A stretch of 31,027 nucleotides of DNA. Source: CAYRZL01 sp964428795 (GTDB lineage Bacteria; Bacillota; Clostridia; Lachnospirales; Lachnospiraceae). The notes beneath the pieces are model-generated. The model had not been told where the DNA came from and ran no database searches. It saw nothing but the letters and a program-made list of their open reading frames with translations. Within the stretch, counting starts at the first letter, position 1, and the number at the start of each line of letters is the position of its first letter. The position numbers and the translations under genes were made by a program. Below are positions 22,421-31,027 of the stretch, one piece after another. The stretch spans positions 1 through 31,027 of the forward strand of contig CAYRZL010000023.1 of NCBI GenBank assembly GCA_964428795.1. The letters run 5' to 3'.

Positions 22421-25231
22421 ATGGAGCATGTTTCGGCAGTAAATAAAGGCTGTGAAATAACGTTTGTCACAATCATAGACGGACGTTCGGGGATGCGTAA
22501 TTGGGCTGAATATGAAGAAAAACTTTTTTGGGGACATGAAAGGGTTAAGTGGATCATCTTTGACAGAAGTGATGAACCTATAGAAAATCCGGATGAAACG
22601 GAAGCTGAGAGGGAGAAGAGAATTTCAGAAACCGCTGCATATGAACACGCGGTGGAGCTGGCTGAGAAAACAGGGGCTGTTTATCAAAAAATCACACAGG
22701 AAATGTCAACGGCAGAGTGTTATAACAAAGCGTTGGAATTGTTGGATACACCATATGTCTGTTTTACGAACGGATATGTGATCTATGAGAAGAGTGTATT
22801 AGAGGAATTTTACAGAGCAAGAGAGCTGTATCCGGAAGAACCGCTGCTGTCCGTAGATTATAAGCAGAAATCCTGTGATATGGTATATGATGAGCCGCAA
22901 AATGCCAGAATTGAGATGACGGATCTGGCAACAGTAACTACGATCCGTATCTTTTTGTGCGCTTATTTTATAAAACGTGAGTTGCTTCAGGGGTTGGAAT
23001 TTGAAAATATTTGCGAGGAGGAGACAGGTACGGCTTTTCTGCTGCATGTATTTAAACGACAGTCTGAGATCGTTTTTATGAGAGGTCTCTATTGCTATTA
23101 TTCCAAGCATCTGAGCAGGCGGTCCGATCGCTTTTATGGATGTAAAAATAAAGAATTTTATTTAAATTCACTGAAAAATATATATTTACCTTTGATAGAG
23201 TCTTATAAACAGGATACAGATTGCAAAATTACGCTGTGGATGAAAAAATCCATATATTTTCAGATTTATTTTAAATATTATGCAAACCTGAATTTGAGAA
23301 ATAAATTCCTTTTGGATAAGGAGGAGACGGAGGCGTTTTTTGCGCTTACAAAAGAAATTTTGCAGTATATAGATGATGATATCATCATGGATAATATTCA
23401 ACCGGAGCAGTATGCGCCTCCATTCAGTATCCGCAATCTGTTTTTGGAGTTAAAATACGATTGCGATGAGAAAAAGCTGGATCGATCCTTCTATATTGAT
23501 GAGGAAAAACTGTATTTCAGGCAGTGTGGCTGTGTATATGATCTGAGTGCGCATCAGGATTTGAAGGTGATGGCATTTAACATCTGGGACGGAAAACTGT
23601 GTATTGATATGCGGTATTTTACGCATTTGCTCCACGAATATGATCCGGGAGCCATTTATGCGGAATGCAGCGGTGTCAGATACGACGCTGTTCCAACCGG
23701 TGTGTATGCATTGGACAAAGTATTTGGGGAGTCCATTGAAAAAAGCTATACATTTTTGATGGAGTTTCCGGTGGAGGAATTAAAGAAGAATCAGGGAGAG
23801 ATCACATTCTGGTTAGAATTAGGCGGGGAAAAATTGCAGATGCCGCTGTTTTTCTATCGTGCTCCTTCCAAGCTGAACAACACCTGTCCGCATACATATT
23901 GGATGTTGGATCATAATTATATTCTGGAATATAAGGATGAGAAGCTCTGTGTCAGCAGAACAGATGAAAAAATGCTGAGGCAAAGAGAAAAGCTGTATGT
24001 GAAGGAAGCAATAGCATGTATCAGGGATACGCAGACAGACCAAGAGAAAAAGAGATATTACATTAAGGAAGTGAAATATCTGCGCAAAGCGTATTTCCGC
24101 CGGAAAAAGAAATTTGCAAACAGACGAATCTGGCTGTTTTTTGATAAGCTGTACAAGGCGGGAGATAATGGAGAGTATGCATTCCGATATGCAAGCAGCG
24201 TGGATGACGGTATCGAGTGCTATTATGTCATCAATGAGGATGCGCCGGAGTATCCTCGGTTGAAGGCGGAGTTTGGAGACCGTATCCTGGTATTTAATTC
24301 CAGACAATGTAAATTGTATGCGTTGTTTGCAGAAACCATCATAGCCACACATCCGGATATCATAGAGTTTTTCGGATATGATCCGAAGCAGACGGAATTT
24401 ATGCGTGATCTGTTTAATCCAAATCTGGTTTGTATCGCACACGGCGTTACCATACAGAAAAATGCGGATTATCAGAACCGTCTGTTTGATAATACCATGT
24501 TTTATACAACCAGCTCAAAGTATGAAGTAAATCATATTTTGCAGCCGATATACGGATATAAGCCGGAAGAAGTGGCATTAACGGGTATGGCGCGTTTTGA
24601 CGGATTGAAAAACAACGATCAGAAACAGATACTGATCACTCCAACCTGGAGAAGAAATCTGGTAGGTTCTGCATCCAGAAATTCAACCCGCAGTTATGTA
24701 AATAGTTTTAAAGAAACCGCTTATTACAGAATATACAACAGTCTGATCAATGACGAGCGTCTGATTCAGACTGCAGAAAAGTGCGGATATAAAATTATCT
24801 TTCTGCTTCATCCGTCTATGAGTACGCAGATTGACGATTATGATCAGAACGAATATGTGGATATCATTCCGGCAAGCGGCGATATGAGCTATGAGAAGAT
24901 ACTGACGGAATCCAGTCTGATGATTACGGACTATTCCGGTATCCATTACGATTTTGGATATATGAGAAAGCCAATCATATACTATCAGCCAAAGGAAGTG
25001 CCTATGCGTTTTGAGGAAGGCGGTATGAAATTCGAGACGATGGGATTCGGACCGGTATGTACGGAGTATGAGGATGCGGTCCGTCTGATCTGCGAATGTA
25101 TGGAAAACAAGTGCGAGATTTTGCCGGAATACCGGAAACGTGCAGATGACTTTTTCGCATTTGACGATTTTAACAACAGTCAGAGGATATACGATGCTGT
25201 AAAACAATGGGTAAGCAGGAAATCTGAATAA
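22421..25231 (+). CDS. Large CDP-glycerol-type phosphotransferase with degenerate glycosyltransferase-like N-terminus
   Basis: This 936-residue protein ends in a CDP-glycerol glycerophosphotransferase domain (about residues 560-930): the first catalytic histidine lies in CIAHGVTIQ (His674), followed by PTWRRN, the second in FLLHPS (His797), and ITDYSGIHYDF. These enzymes add polyol phosphates from CDP donors to membrane-linked acceptors. The first 300 residues have a GT2-like layout (ITFVTIIDG, later CYNKALELLDTPYVCFTNG) but the acidic DxD metal site is replaced by FTNGYVIYE, so sugar transfer by this part is doubtful. A middle region of about 250 residues resembles the linker of teichoic-acid synthases and has no clear motif. 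The donor may be the CDP-hexitol proposed for the upstream genes or ordinary CDP-glycerol. AGGATGG precedes the ATG at 22421. Confidence 0.85.
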   Translation: MEHVSAVNKGCEITFVTIIDGRSGMRNWAEYEEKLFWGHERVKWIIFDRSDEPIENPDETEAEREKRISETAAYEHAVELAEKTGAVYQKITQEMSTAECYNKALELLDTPYVCFTNGYVIYEKSVLEEFYRARELYPEEPLLSVDYKQKSCDMVYDEPQNARIEMTDLATVTTIRIFLCAYFIKRELLQGLEFENICEEETGTAFLLHVFKRQSEIVFMRGLYCYYSKHLSRRSDRFYGCKNKEFYLNSLKNIYLPLIESYKQDTDCKITLWMKKSIYFQIYFKYYANLNLRNKFLLDKEETEAFFALTKEILQYIDDDIIMDNIQPEQYAPPFSIRNLFLELKYDCDEKKLDRSFYIDEEKLYFRQCGCVYDLSAHQDLKVMAFNIWDGKLCIDMRYFTHLLHEYDPGAIYAECSGVRYDAVPTGVYALDKVFGESIEKSYTFLMEFPVEELKKNQGEITFWLELGGEKLQMPLFFYRAPSKLNNTCPHTYWMLDHNYILEYKDEKLCVSRTDEKMLRQREKLYVKEAIACIRDTQTDQEKKRYYIKEVKYLRKAYFRRKKKFANRRIWLFFDKLYKAGDNGEYAFRYASSVDDGIECYYVINEDAPEYPRLKAEFGDRILVFNSRQCKLYALFAETIIATHPDIIEFFGYDPKQTEFMRDLFNPNLVCIAHGVTIQKNADYQNRLFDNTMFYTTSSKYEVNHILQPIYGYKPEEVALTGMARFDGLKNNDQKQILITPTWRRNLVGSASRNSTRSYVNSFKETAYYRIYNSLINDERLIQTAEKCGYKIIFLLHPSMSTQIDDYDQNEYVDIIPASGDMSYEKILTESSLMITDYSGIHYDFGYMRKPIIYYQPKEVPMRFEEGGMKFETMGFGPVCTEYEDAVRLICECMENKCEILPEYRKRADDFFAFDDFNNSQRIYDAVKQWVSRKSE

Positions 25232-25245
25232 ATAACGGTGGTGCG

Positions 25246-26301
25246 ATGCGTGAGGGAAAAAGATTAAAATTTGAGCTGTATGACATAAGTGATTATAAAA
25301 ATGAAATATATGGTATCAGCATACTTTGGATCATGCTGTTTCATGCGATTGCGATCGCGGGACTGAATTATGCGGATCATGCTGCCTTTCTTGCTCCTTT
25401 TAACGAAGCCATGAGCTATGGGGCAATGGGATGTGAGATATTTCTATTCTGCTCCGGGATCTGTCTGTACTTTTCGTTTGTAAAAAAGAGAGATATTTTA
25501 ACGTTCATAAAGAAAAGATTGCGGCGCCTGTTTCTGCCGGTACTGATCATTGACGGCTGGTATTGGTTTTTGCACTTTATAATCTTAAATCATAAACCGG
25601 ATGTCTTTTTCAGAAAAATATCTTTGATGGATTTCTGGGCAACGGGAGGAAGCCAGATCTGGTTTGTGTCCTTCATTCTGGTTTGTTACTTTCTGTATCC
25701 GTATATTTTTGAATTTCTGTTTCAGAAAGACGGAAAACAGATGATCATCCGATACATTTTGCTCATGGCAGTAGTCGTGATACTGACTTTGACATTAGCC
25801 TATAGCTGTCCGGATGTTTATGAGAAAATAGAGATAGGGATTACAAGATTTCCGATTTTTATTACCGGATGCCTGTTTGGGAAGCTTGTCTATGAAAAAC
25901 GCCAGATGGGGGGGCATTTATATCTTATCATGATCGGGATAGCTGTCATTACATTTGCAGTACTGCATATAAATGTTCTTCATGGCGTATGGAGACGGTG
26001 GTGGTACTTTTTCGGCGGGCTGTCCATGATATTTCTGATCACGCTTGTGTTAAAGGTCATTCATTGCGGCGTGTTGAATCGGATATTTCGTTTTTTCGGA
26101 AAGATATCCCTGAATTTGTATCTGTCGCATATTTTGCTTTGTATGATTTGTACGTGGTTAGAGCCTTTAAACATTCATTTTTTGTGGCAGTATTTTGTTT
26201 TAATGGGAGGCAGCGTTTTAATCGCATGGGAGGCAGAACTTTTGATCAGCCGGATACAAAAGCCGGTCAGAGGAGAAAGGAGCGCTTATGACTCGGGTTG
26301 A
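25246..26301 (+). CDS. Acyltransferase-3 family membrane protein
   Basis: The 351-residue protein has about ten hydrophobic segments and the acyltransferase-3 layout: a conserved histidine in the first helix (ILWIMLFHAIAIAG), a basic loop (IKKRLRRLFLPVL) and a late helix ending NLYLSHILLC. This family adds acetyl or other acyl groups to cell-surface glycans, taking acyl-CoA from the cytoplasm. It lies 14 bases after the phosphotransferase gene and overlaps the next acyltransferase gene by 14 bases, so both belong to the polymer operon. The acceptor sugar or polyol is not predictable. The ribosome binding site is weak (GGTGG). Confidence 0.85.
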   Translation: MREGKRLKFELYDISDYKNEIYGISILWIMLFHAIAIAGLNYADHAAFLAPFNEAMSYGAMGCEIFLFCSGICLYFSFVKKRDILTFIKKRLRRLFLPVLIIDGWYWFLHFIILNHKPDVFFRKISLMDFWATGGSQIWFVSFILVCYFLYPYIFEFLFQKDGKQMIIRYILLMAVVVILTLTLAYSCPDVYEKIEIGITRFPIFITGCLFGKLVYEKRQMGGHLYLIMIGIAVITFAVLHINVLHGVWRRWWYFFGGLSMIFLITLVLKVIHCGVLNRIFRFFGKISLNLYLSHILLCMICTWLEPLNIHFLWQYFVLMGGSVLIAWEAELLISRIQKPVRGERSAYDSG

Positions 26302-27322
26302 TACTGGAAACAATATGCGGGATTCCGGACACAGGATCTATCTGTATGACAATGCAAAGTTTATACTTATATTTCTGGTCGTTCTGGGACATCTGACAGA
26401 ATATTTTCTTGATGATTCGTCCATCATGAAAAGTACTTTTATATTTATTTATTCATTTCATATGCCGCTGTTTATTTTTTTGTCCGGCTTATTTCAAAAA
26501 AAATACAGCGATACAGTAAAACTGAATAAGGATAGAGTTATGGGATTTATCCTGTTGGGCTTTGTTTATAAATTTGTGGCGGAGCTGTATAATGCAGTTG
26601 GGAGGGGTTCATTGACGTTTTCCCTTTTTTATGAGAGAAAGATTCCGTGGTATCTGTTTGCGTTGGCTGCATATATGGTATTTATGTATCTGCTCCGGAA
26701 CTTCAATCCGGGCTTTATCCTTGTTTTTACGATCGCTCTGGCATGTTTCGCGGGGTATGATTCAAATGTGACGCATTTTCTCTGCCTGGGCAGAATAATC
26801 ACGTTTTTTCCATTTTATGTTGCGGGCTATTATCTGGAACCGGACACTCTGGCAGAATTTCTGAAGAAAAAATGGATCAAAGCTGCGGCAGTTATCGTGT
26901 TGGCCGCAGCGGTTTATATATGTCTGACCCGGATTGACGGAGTTTATTATCTGCGTTCCTCCTTTACTGCAGTAAAGGGATATGACGAATGGACCCTGGA
27001 GCATGGCGGAGCCCTGGTGCGTCTGTTGTGCTATGGGATTTCTACTGTAATGGGATTAGCTGTAATGGCTATTGTTCCGAATGTAAATGCAGGATATATC
27101 ACTTATTGCGGCTCCAGGACACTTCAGGTTTTTTTCTGGCATAAAATCATAGTGGTGCTGGTAAGTTATACAGGCTTTTGGAATTTGCTGTTTTCCTTTG
27201 GAATTCCGGGGAAATTGAGTTTTGTCGTTATTTCTCTGGTATTGGTGATGGTGCTGTCTCTGAAAGCATTTCAGTATCCCACCGATTACATTTTAAAGAA
27301 ATCTTTTATTAAAAAAAAGTAA
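26288..27322 (+). CDS. Acyltransferase-3 family membrane protein (OafA/WecH-like)
   Basis: A second membrane acyltransferase of 344 residues, overlapping the first. The first helix contains IFLVVLGHLTEYF with the expected histidine, followed by FHMPLFIFLSGLFQKK, a hallmark of the family (the fold resembles WecH and NodX-type O-acetyltransferases). About ten hydrophobic segments are visible. The start ATG at 26288 is preceded by GAAAGGAG. Its sequence is quite unlike the upstream one, so two different acyl modifications or positions are likely. It is followed after 22 bases by a secreted SGNH-type hydrolase, which might remove such groups. Confidence 0.87.
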   Translation: MTRVDTGNNMRDSGHRIYLYDNAKFILIFLVVLGHLTEYFLDDSSIMKSTFIFIYSFHMPLFIFLSGLFQKKYSDTVKLNKDRVMGFILLGFVYKFVAELYNAVGRGSLTFSLFYERKIPWYLFALAAYMVFMYLLRNFNPGFILVFTIALACFAGYDSNVTHFLCLGRIITFFPFYVAGYYLEPDTLAEFLKKKWIKAAAVIVLAAAVYICLTRIDGVYYLRSSFTAVKGYDEWTLEHGGALVRLLCYGISTVMGLAVMAIVPNVNAGYITYCGSRTLQVFFWHKIIVVLVSYTGFWNLLFSFGIPGKLSFVVISLVLVMVLSLKAFQYPTDYILKKSFIKKK

Positions 27323-27344
27323 AATGCATAATAGGAGGAGTCAT

Positions 27345-29544
27345 ATGAAAAGATTTTTTGCGGTATTCTTTCCAGTCTTGCTTCCGCTCATTATTGTATG
27401 TGCGTTGGTAATACCGAAGAGCGATCTATTTGCAGCAGAAGATATTCAGACAGAATTATTTACATATGATATTTCAGAAATAGATGGAACGGTTACTATA
27501 TTAGAATATAATGGAACCGGAACGCAAACAGTTATCGTTCCTGAAAAGATTGAGGACAGACCGGTAACGGTGATCGGAGAGGAGGCTTTTGCATATCACA
27601 GTGAGCTGACGGCGGTATATCTGCCGGATTCTATAGTTGAGGTTGGTGACAGAGCGTTTTATCATTGTACCCGTTTGACATGTATAGATGTCGTGGATCG
27701 GCAGGAAAATTATATTTTTATCGGTGACAGTTATGGGGTAGGATATGGACTTGATAATGGAGATGAAAATAACTGGATCGAATATGTTGCAGAAAAAGCG
27801 GGACTTGATACATATGTAAGGATTGCGAACAGCGGTGCGGGATTTATACGAAGAAGTCCGTCCGGCGAAGTTACGTTTCTGGAATCCCTGGAACAGCAGT
27901 ATATGTCAATGACGACGGCGGAGGCTGAGGAAGTAACCCAGATCGTTGTGATGGGCGGATATAATGATCATTATTATGAATCGGAGGTTATAGAATCCGC
28001 CGTGAAACAATTTTGTGAGAGAGCATACCAGCTTTTTCCGAATGCTGAAGTTCAGATCGGTATGTGCGGTTTGTGTACAAATTCTCTTCTCTGGGAATCT
28101 ATAGATATGGTTGAAAAAGCCTATAAGCAGTGCGTGACATACGGTGCGGCTTATATGACTGGTGCGGAAAATGTATTGTCTACAGATGATCTGGGCAGCG
28201 ACGGGCTGCATCCGACGGTGCAGGGACAGATATATCTGGCAAATTTTGTATCCGATTGGATTGAAAATACAGTGCGGTTTTCGGATAATCTGAAGGTACT
28301 GGGAGAAGCGGCATTTGCGGGCTGCACAGGCATAGAGCGCGTGGTTCTTCCGGCTGCATTGATACGGATTGAGGCGGAGGCGTTTGCCGATTGTACTTCT
28401 TTGAAGGATATCAATATACCGGAATCCGTGATACTGGGAGACTATGCTTTTTCCGGGTGCAAAAACTTAAGACGTCTTGTTATACCGGAGAGTGTATCTG
28501 AGATTGGAGAGGGGATTCTGGACGGTACCTCCTGTGTGATCTGTGCATTCGCATATACACCTGCTGCATTTTATGGGGAATGTAATAGCATTTTTGTGGA
28601 GATATTATCTGTTAAGTCGTTGAACGGAGTGTATTACACACAGTTGGACGGTGCGAATACATATGCATATTTTGTGGATGATAAAGTGGATATATCTTTC
28701 ACAGGTATTGCGCAATTTCCGAATGGGAATTGGTATTATATGGAAAACGGTGTTTATGATCCGTATTATACCGGACTGACCCAGAACGAGGACGGCTGGT
28801 GGTATGTAAAAGGCGGGAAGGTGGCTGTCACCTATTCCGGTTTTTTAGAAAGCGGCGGTGACTGGTGGTACGTGGAAAAGGGTCAGATTACACGAAAGAG
28901 AACGGACGTAATCTATGGAACCGTGGATGATGAAACCGCATGGTGGTATGTAAAGAACAGTAAAGTGACTATTACAGATACTGTGGCACGGAATGATAAA
29001 GGCTGGTGGCGTATCGTCGATGGAAAAGTAGATTTCACCTGCAACAGTGTAGAGAAAAATGCCAATGGCTGGTGGTATATCCGAAATGGAAAGGTAGATT
29101 TTAGCTATACGGGAGTGGCAAAAAATGCTAATGGCTGGTGGCGTATTGTGAATGGAAAGGTGGATTTCGCCTGCAACAGTGTAGAGAAAAATGCCAATGG
29201 CTGGTGGTATATCCGAAATGGAAANNNNNNNNNNNNNNNNNNNNNNNNNNNNNNNNNNNNNNNNNNNNNNNNNNNNNNNNNNNNNNNNNNNNNNNNNNNN
29301 NNNNNNNNNNNNNNNNNNNNNNNNGGTAGATTTTAGCTATACGGGAGTGGCAAAAAATGCCAATGGCTGGTGGCGTATTGTGAATGGAAAAGTGGATTTC
29401 ACCTATACGGGCGCAGCCCGGAATGCTTATGGTTTGTGGTATATTTCAAAAGGAAAGGTTGACTTTGGGTATACAGGTGCGGTAAAATATGGTGGCATTA
29501 CCTATAAGGTGATCAATGGTAAAATAAATAAAGCATCTATATGA
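27345..29544 (+). CDS. Secreted LRR-SGNH hydrolase with wall-binding repeats (gap inside)
   Basis: From the ATG at 27345 (AGGAGG six bases upstream) the protein starts with a signal sequence (FFAVFFPVLLPLIIVCALV). A BspA-type leucine-rich unit (IGEEAFAYHSELTAVYLPDS) is followed by an SGNH/GDSL hydrolase domain: GDSYG with Ser129, GGYND with Asn207, and DGLHP with Asp286 and His289. Leucine-rich units then resume (LGEAAFAGCTGIERVVLP), so the hydrolase sits inside the repeat solenoid. The C-terminus is a series of about 22-residue GWW repeats like choline-binding modules. A 100-N gap at 29225-29324 breaks the frame only because its length is arbitrary: without Ns the gene is 700 codons including the stop. 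The enzyme may deacylate a surface glycan; the adjacent acyltransferases support this by context only. Confidence 0.85.
29040..29430 (+). repeat. 132-bp tandem repeats with a 100-N gap
   Basis: A unit of 132 bp (44 residues, two GWW modules) starts at 29040 and again at 29172, nearly identical. The second copy runs into Ns at 29225-29324, and the sequence after the gap continues the repeat exactly where the first half stops. The gap is therefore probably a repeat that could not be assembled, and the true copy number is unknown. Confidence 0.8.
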
Positions 29545-29571
29545 CAGTAAGAGGTATAATTAGAAGAGAGG

Positions 29572-31027
29572 ATGATGAGTTTGCGTAAGAAATGGGTTGG
29601 ATTATTTGCAGCAGCTGCAGTGTGTGTGTTGGTGGCAGCAGCACCGGTTTGTGCGGCAGAGGATCGGACAGAAACAATACAGGATGAACTGAGTACAGGA
29701 GAAACGGTAGAAGATGTAAAGAATACGGCATCCGGAAACGAAACGGGAGAGGTTGATATTATCGATGCCGGCAACGGTTCCGGAGAGAATGCGGGTGGAT
29801 CTGCCGGGATTGCAGTGAGCGGTGTGAAATTGGATGTCACAGAACTTTCTTTTTCTGAGATTACGGGAAAGCAGGCATTGACCGCCATTGTGGAACCTTC
29901 CGATGCCGCAAATCAGAATGTAATCTGGAGCAGTGATGATACGTCTGTTGCGAAGGTTACAGATGACGGTATCGTGACACCGGTTGCAAACGGAACCACG
30001 GTTATCCGGGTGACTACGGAGGATGGTGATCAAACGGCAGAGTGTCAGGTGACGGTAAACCTTTACAACGGCGTCTGCAAATCAACAGATGGTAACTGGT
30101 ATTACTATATCAATGGCGTGATCCAGAAAAACCATACCGGTATAGATAAAAATGCGAATGGCTGGTGGTATGTGAAAAACGGTCAGGTAGCCTTCGGCTA
30201 TTATGGGTTTGCGCAAAATTCCAAAGGCTGGTGGTATGTGGAAAACGGAGCGATCACCCAGAAAAGAACGGATGTAATCAAGGGAACCGTAAACGGAGAG
30301 TCAGCTTGGTGGTATGTGAAGAACAGCAAAGTGACTGTCACCAATACGGTGGCACAAAATTCCAAAGGCTGGTGGCGTATCGTCGATGGTAAAGTGGACT
30401 TCACCTGCAACAGCGTGGAGAAAAACGAGAACGGTTGGTGGTATATTAGTAAGGGGAAAGTGGATTTCACCTTTACCGGAGTGGCAAAGAATGCGAAAGG
30501 CTGGTGGTATTGCAAAAACGGTAAAGTGAATTTTAATTATACCGGTTTTGCACAAAATACCAAAGGCTGGTGGTATGTGGAAAAGGGTCAGGTTACATTA
30601 AAGAAAACGGACGTAATCAAGGGAACTGTAAATGGCGAGTCCGCATGGTGGTATGTAAAGAACAGCAAGGTGACTGCTGCTAATACCGTAGCACAAAATA
30701 CCAAAGGCTGGTGGTATATCAAAAACGGGAAAGTAGATTTCACCTATACGGGAGTAGCGCAGAATACCAAGGGCTGGTGGCGTATTGTAAAAGGCAAAGT
30801 AGATTTTACCTATACCGGTCTGGCACAGAACAGCAAAGGCTGGTGGTATTGTAAGAGCGGAAAGGTAGATTTTACTTATACGGGAATTGCCCAAAATAGT
30901 AATGGTTACTGGTATGTAAAAAATGGTAAGCTGGCTTCTGACTACAACGGAACGGTTACATATGATAATAAAACATGGAAGGTTGTAAACGGAAAAGCAA
31001 CAGCATCGGAGAGTATTAAATATGTGA
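29572..31027 (+). CDS. Secreted Big_2 protein with wall-binding repeat array (3' partial)
   Basis: The frame from the ATG at 29572 (another ATG at 29575; GAAGAGAGG upstream) is open to the last base of the window, at least 485 residues. A signal sequence (WVGLFAAAAVCVLVAAAPVCA, shown here as its core GLFAAAAVCVLVAAAPVCA) is followed by an acidic Gly/Glu-rich linker. A bacterial Ig-like Big_2 domain spans about residues 82-162 (from VSGVKLDVTELSF to TAECQVTV). About fourteen aromatic repeats of 21-26 residues with the GWWYVKNGKV pattern follow. These repeats are related to choline-binding and other wall-binding modules. It probably binds a wall polymer non-covalently; the ligand could be the product of the upstream locus. 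It has no catalytic domain within the window and may gain one beyond it. Confidence 0.85.
   Translation, partial: MMSLRKKWVGLFAAAAVCVLVAAAPVCAAEDRTETIQDELSTGETVEDVKNTASGNETGEVDIIDAGNGSGENAGGSAGIAVSGVKLDVTELSFSEITGKQALTAIVEPSDAANQNVIWSSDDTSVAKVTDDGIVTPVANGTTVIRVTTEDGDQTAECQVTVNLYNGVCKSTDGNWYYYINGVIQKNHTGIDKNANGWWYVKNGQVAFGYYGFAQNSKGWWYVENGAITQKRTDVIKGTVNGESAWWYVKNSKVTVTNTVAQNSKGWWRIVDGKVDFTCNSVEKNENGWWYISKGKVDFTFTGVAKNAKGWWYCKNGKVNFNYTGFAQNTKGWWYVEKGQVTLKKTDVIKGTVNGESAWWYVKNSKVTAANTVAQNTKGWWYIKNGKVDFTYTGVAQNTKGWWRIVKGKVDFTYTGLAQNSKGWWYCKSGKVDFTYTGIAQNSNGYWYVKNGKLASDYNGTVTYDNKTWKVVNGKATASESIKYV
30208..30702 (+). repeat. Higher-order 339-bp repeat in the wall-binding array
   Basis: A set of repeats containing TDVIKGTVNGESAWWYVKNS starts at 30208 (GFAQNSKGWWYVENG) and recurs at 30547 (GFAQNTKGWWYVEKG), an interval of 339 bases or 113 residues. 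A related block, TDVIYGTVDDETAWWYVKNS, is in the upstream LRR-SGNH gene, so the two genes share repeat cassettes. Confidence 0.75.

Noticed and set aside
28980..31000. Regularly spaced repeats resembling a CRISPR array
   Set aside because: The repeats are in-frame codons of aromatic wall-binding modules; there are no unique spacers of constant length between identical short repeats.
1..31027. tRNA, rRNA or transposase genes
   Set aside because: None was recognised on either strand; the accessory character of parts of the window rests on gene content and decay only.

Overview
The window looks like a chromosomal segment of a low-to-moderate GC Clostridia, most likely Lachnospiraceae. The basis is the arginine cluster order argC-GNAT-argJ-argB-argD with a divergent argG, strong AGGAGG-type ribosome binding sites, sigma-A promoters with extended -10 elements, and surface proteins ending in tryptophan-rich GWW wall-binding repeats. 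This is inference from gene content; no rRNA or tRNA gene was seen. It is a draft scaffold with two 100-N gaps (2830-2929 and 29225-29324), both interrupting genes.

Layout. (1) 1-3.2 kb is an AT-rich accessory block: the tail of a Cys-rich protein, a two-helix membrane protein with a lysine-rich repeat, a frameshifted phosphoribosyltransferase-like gene, and an unknown protein interrupted by an artefactual gap. (2) 3.2-9.98 kb is arginine biosynthesis: argG on the minus strand, and argC, an acetyltransferase, argJ, argB and argD on the plus strand, separated by a divergent control region with ArgR-like boxes. (3) 10.0-14.1 kb starts a cell-surface glycan locus behind a good promoter: a DUF4422 glycosyltransferase, UDP-galactopyranose mutase (glf), and a broken CDP-glycerol-type phosphotransferase with its own promoter. 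(4) 14.3-27.3 kb is one closely packed plus-strand run: two LicD proteins, an ABC-2 polymer exporter (permease and ATPase), a cytidylyltransferase-LicD-LicD fusion, a GatZ/KbaZ-like protein, a GatD-like zinc dehydrogenase, a 936-residue teichoic-acid-type phosphotransferase, and two acyltransferase-3 membrane proteins. (5) 27.3-31.0 kb encodes two secreted proteins with long wall-binding repeat arrays. One carries an SGNH hydrolase inserted between leucine-rich repeats; the other carries a Big_2-like domain and runs off the window.

How the genes may work together. The most interesting reading is a dedicated CDP-hexitol pathway for a wall or capsule polymer. A GatZ-family protein (some relatives are fructose-6-phosphate 4-epimerases) could make tagatose 6-phosphate. 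The GatD-like dehydrogenase could reduce it to galactitol 1-phosphate. The IspD/TarI-like domain could activate it to CDP-galactitol, and the fused LicD domain and/or the CDP-glycerol-type transferase could place the hexitol phosphate on the glycan. The TagGH/Wzm-Wzt-type transporter would export the chain, the acyltransferases could O-acylate it, and the SGNH protein could trim acyl groups. The repeat proteins may bind the finished wall. The gene families are read directly from the sequence; the substrate assignments are inference.
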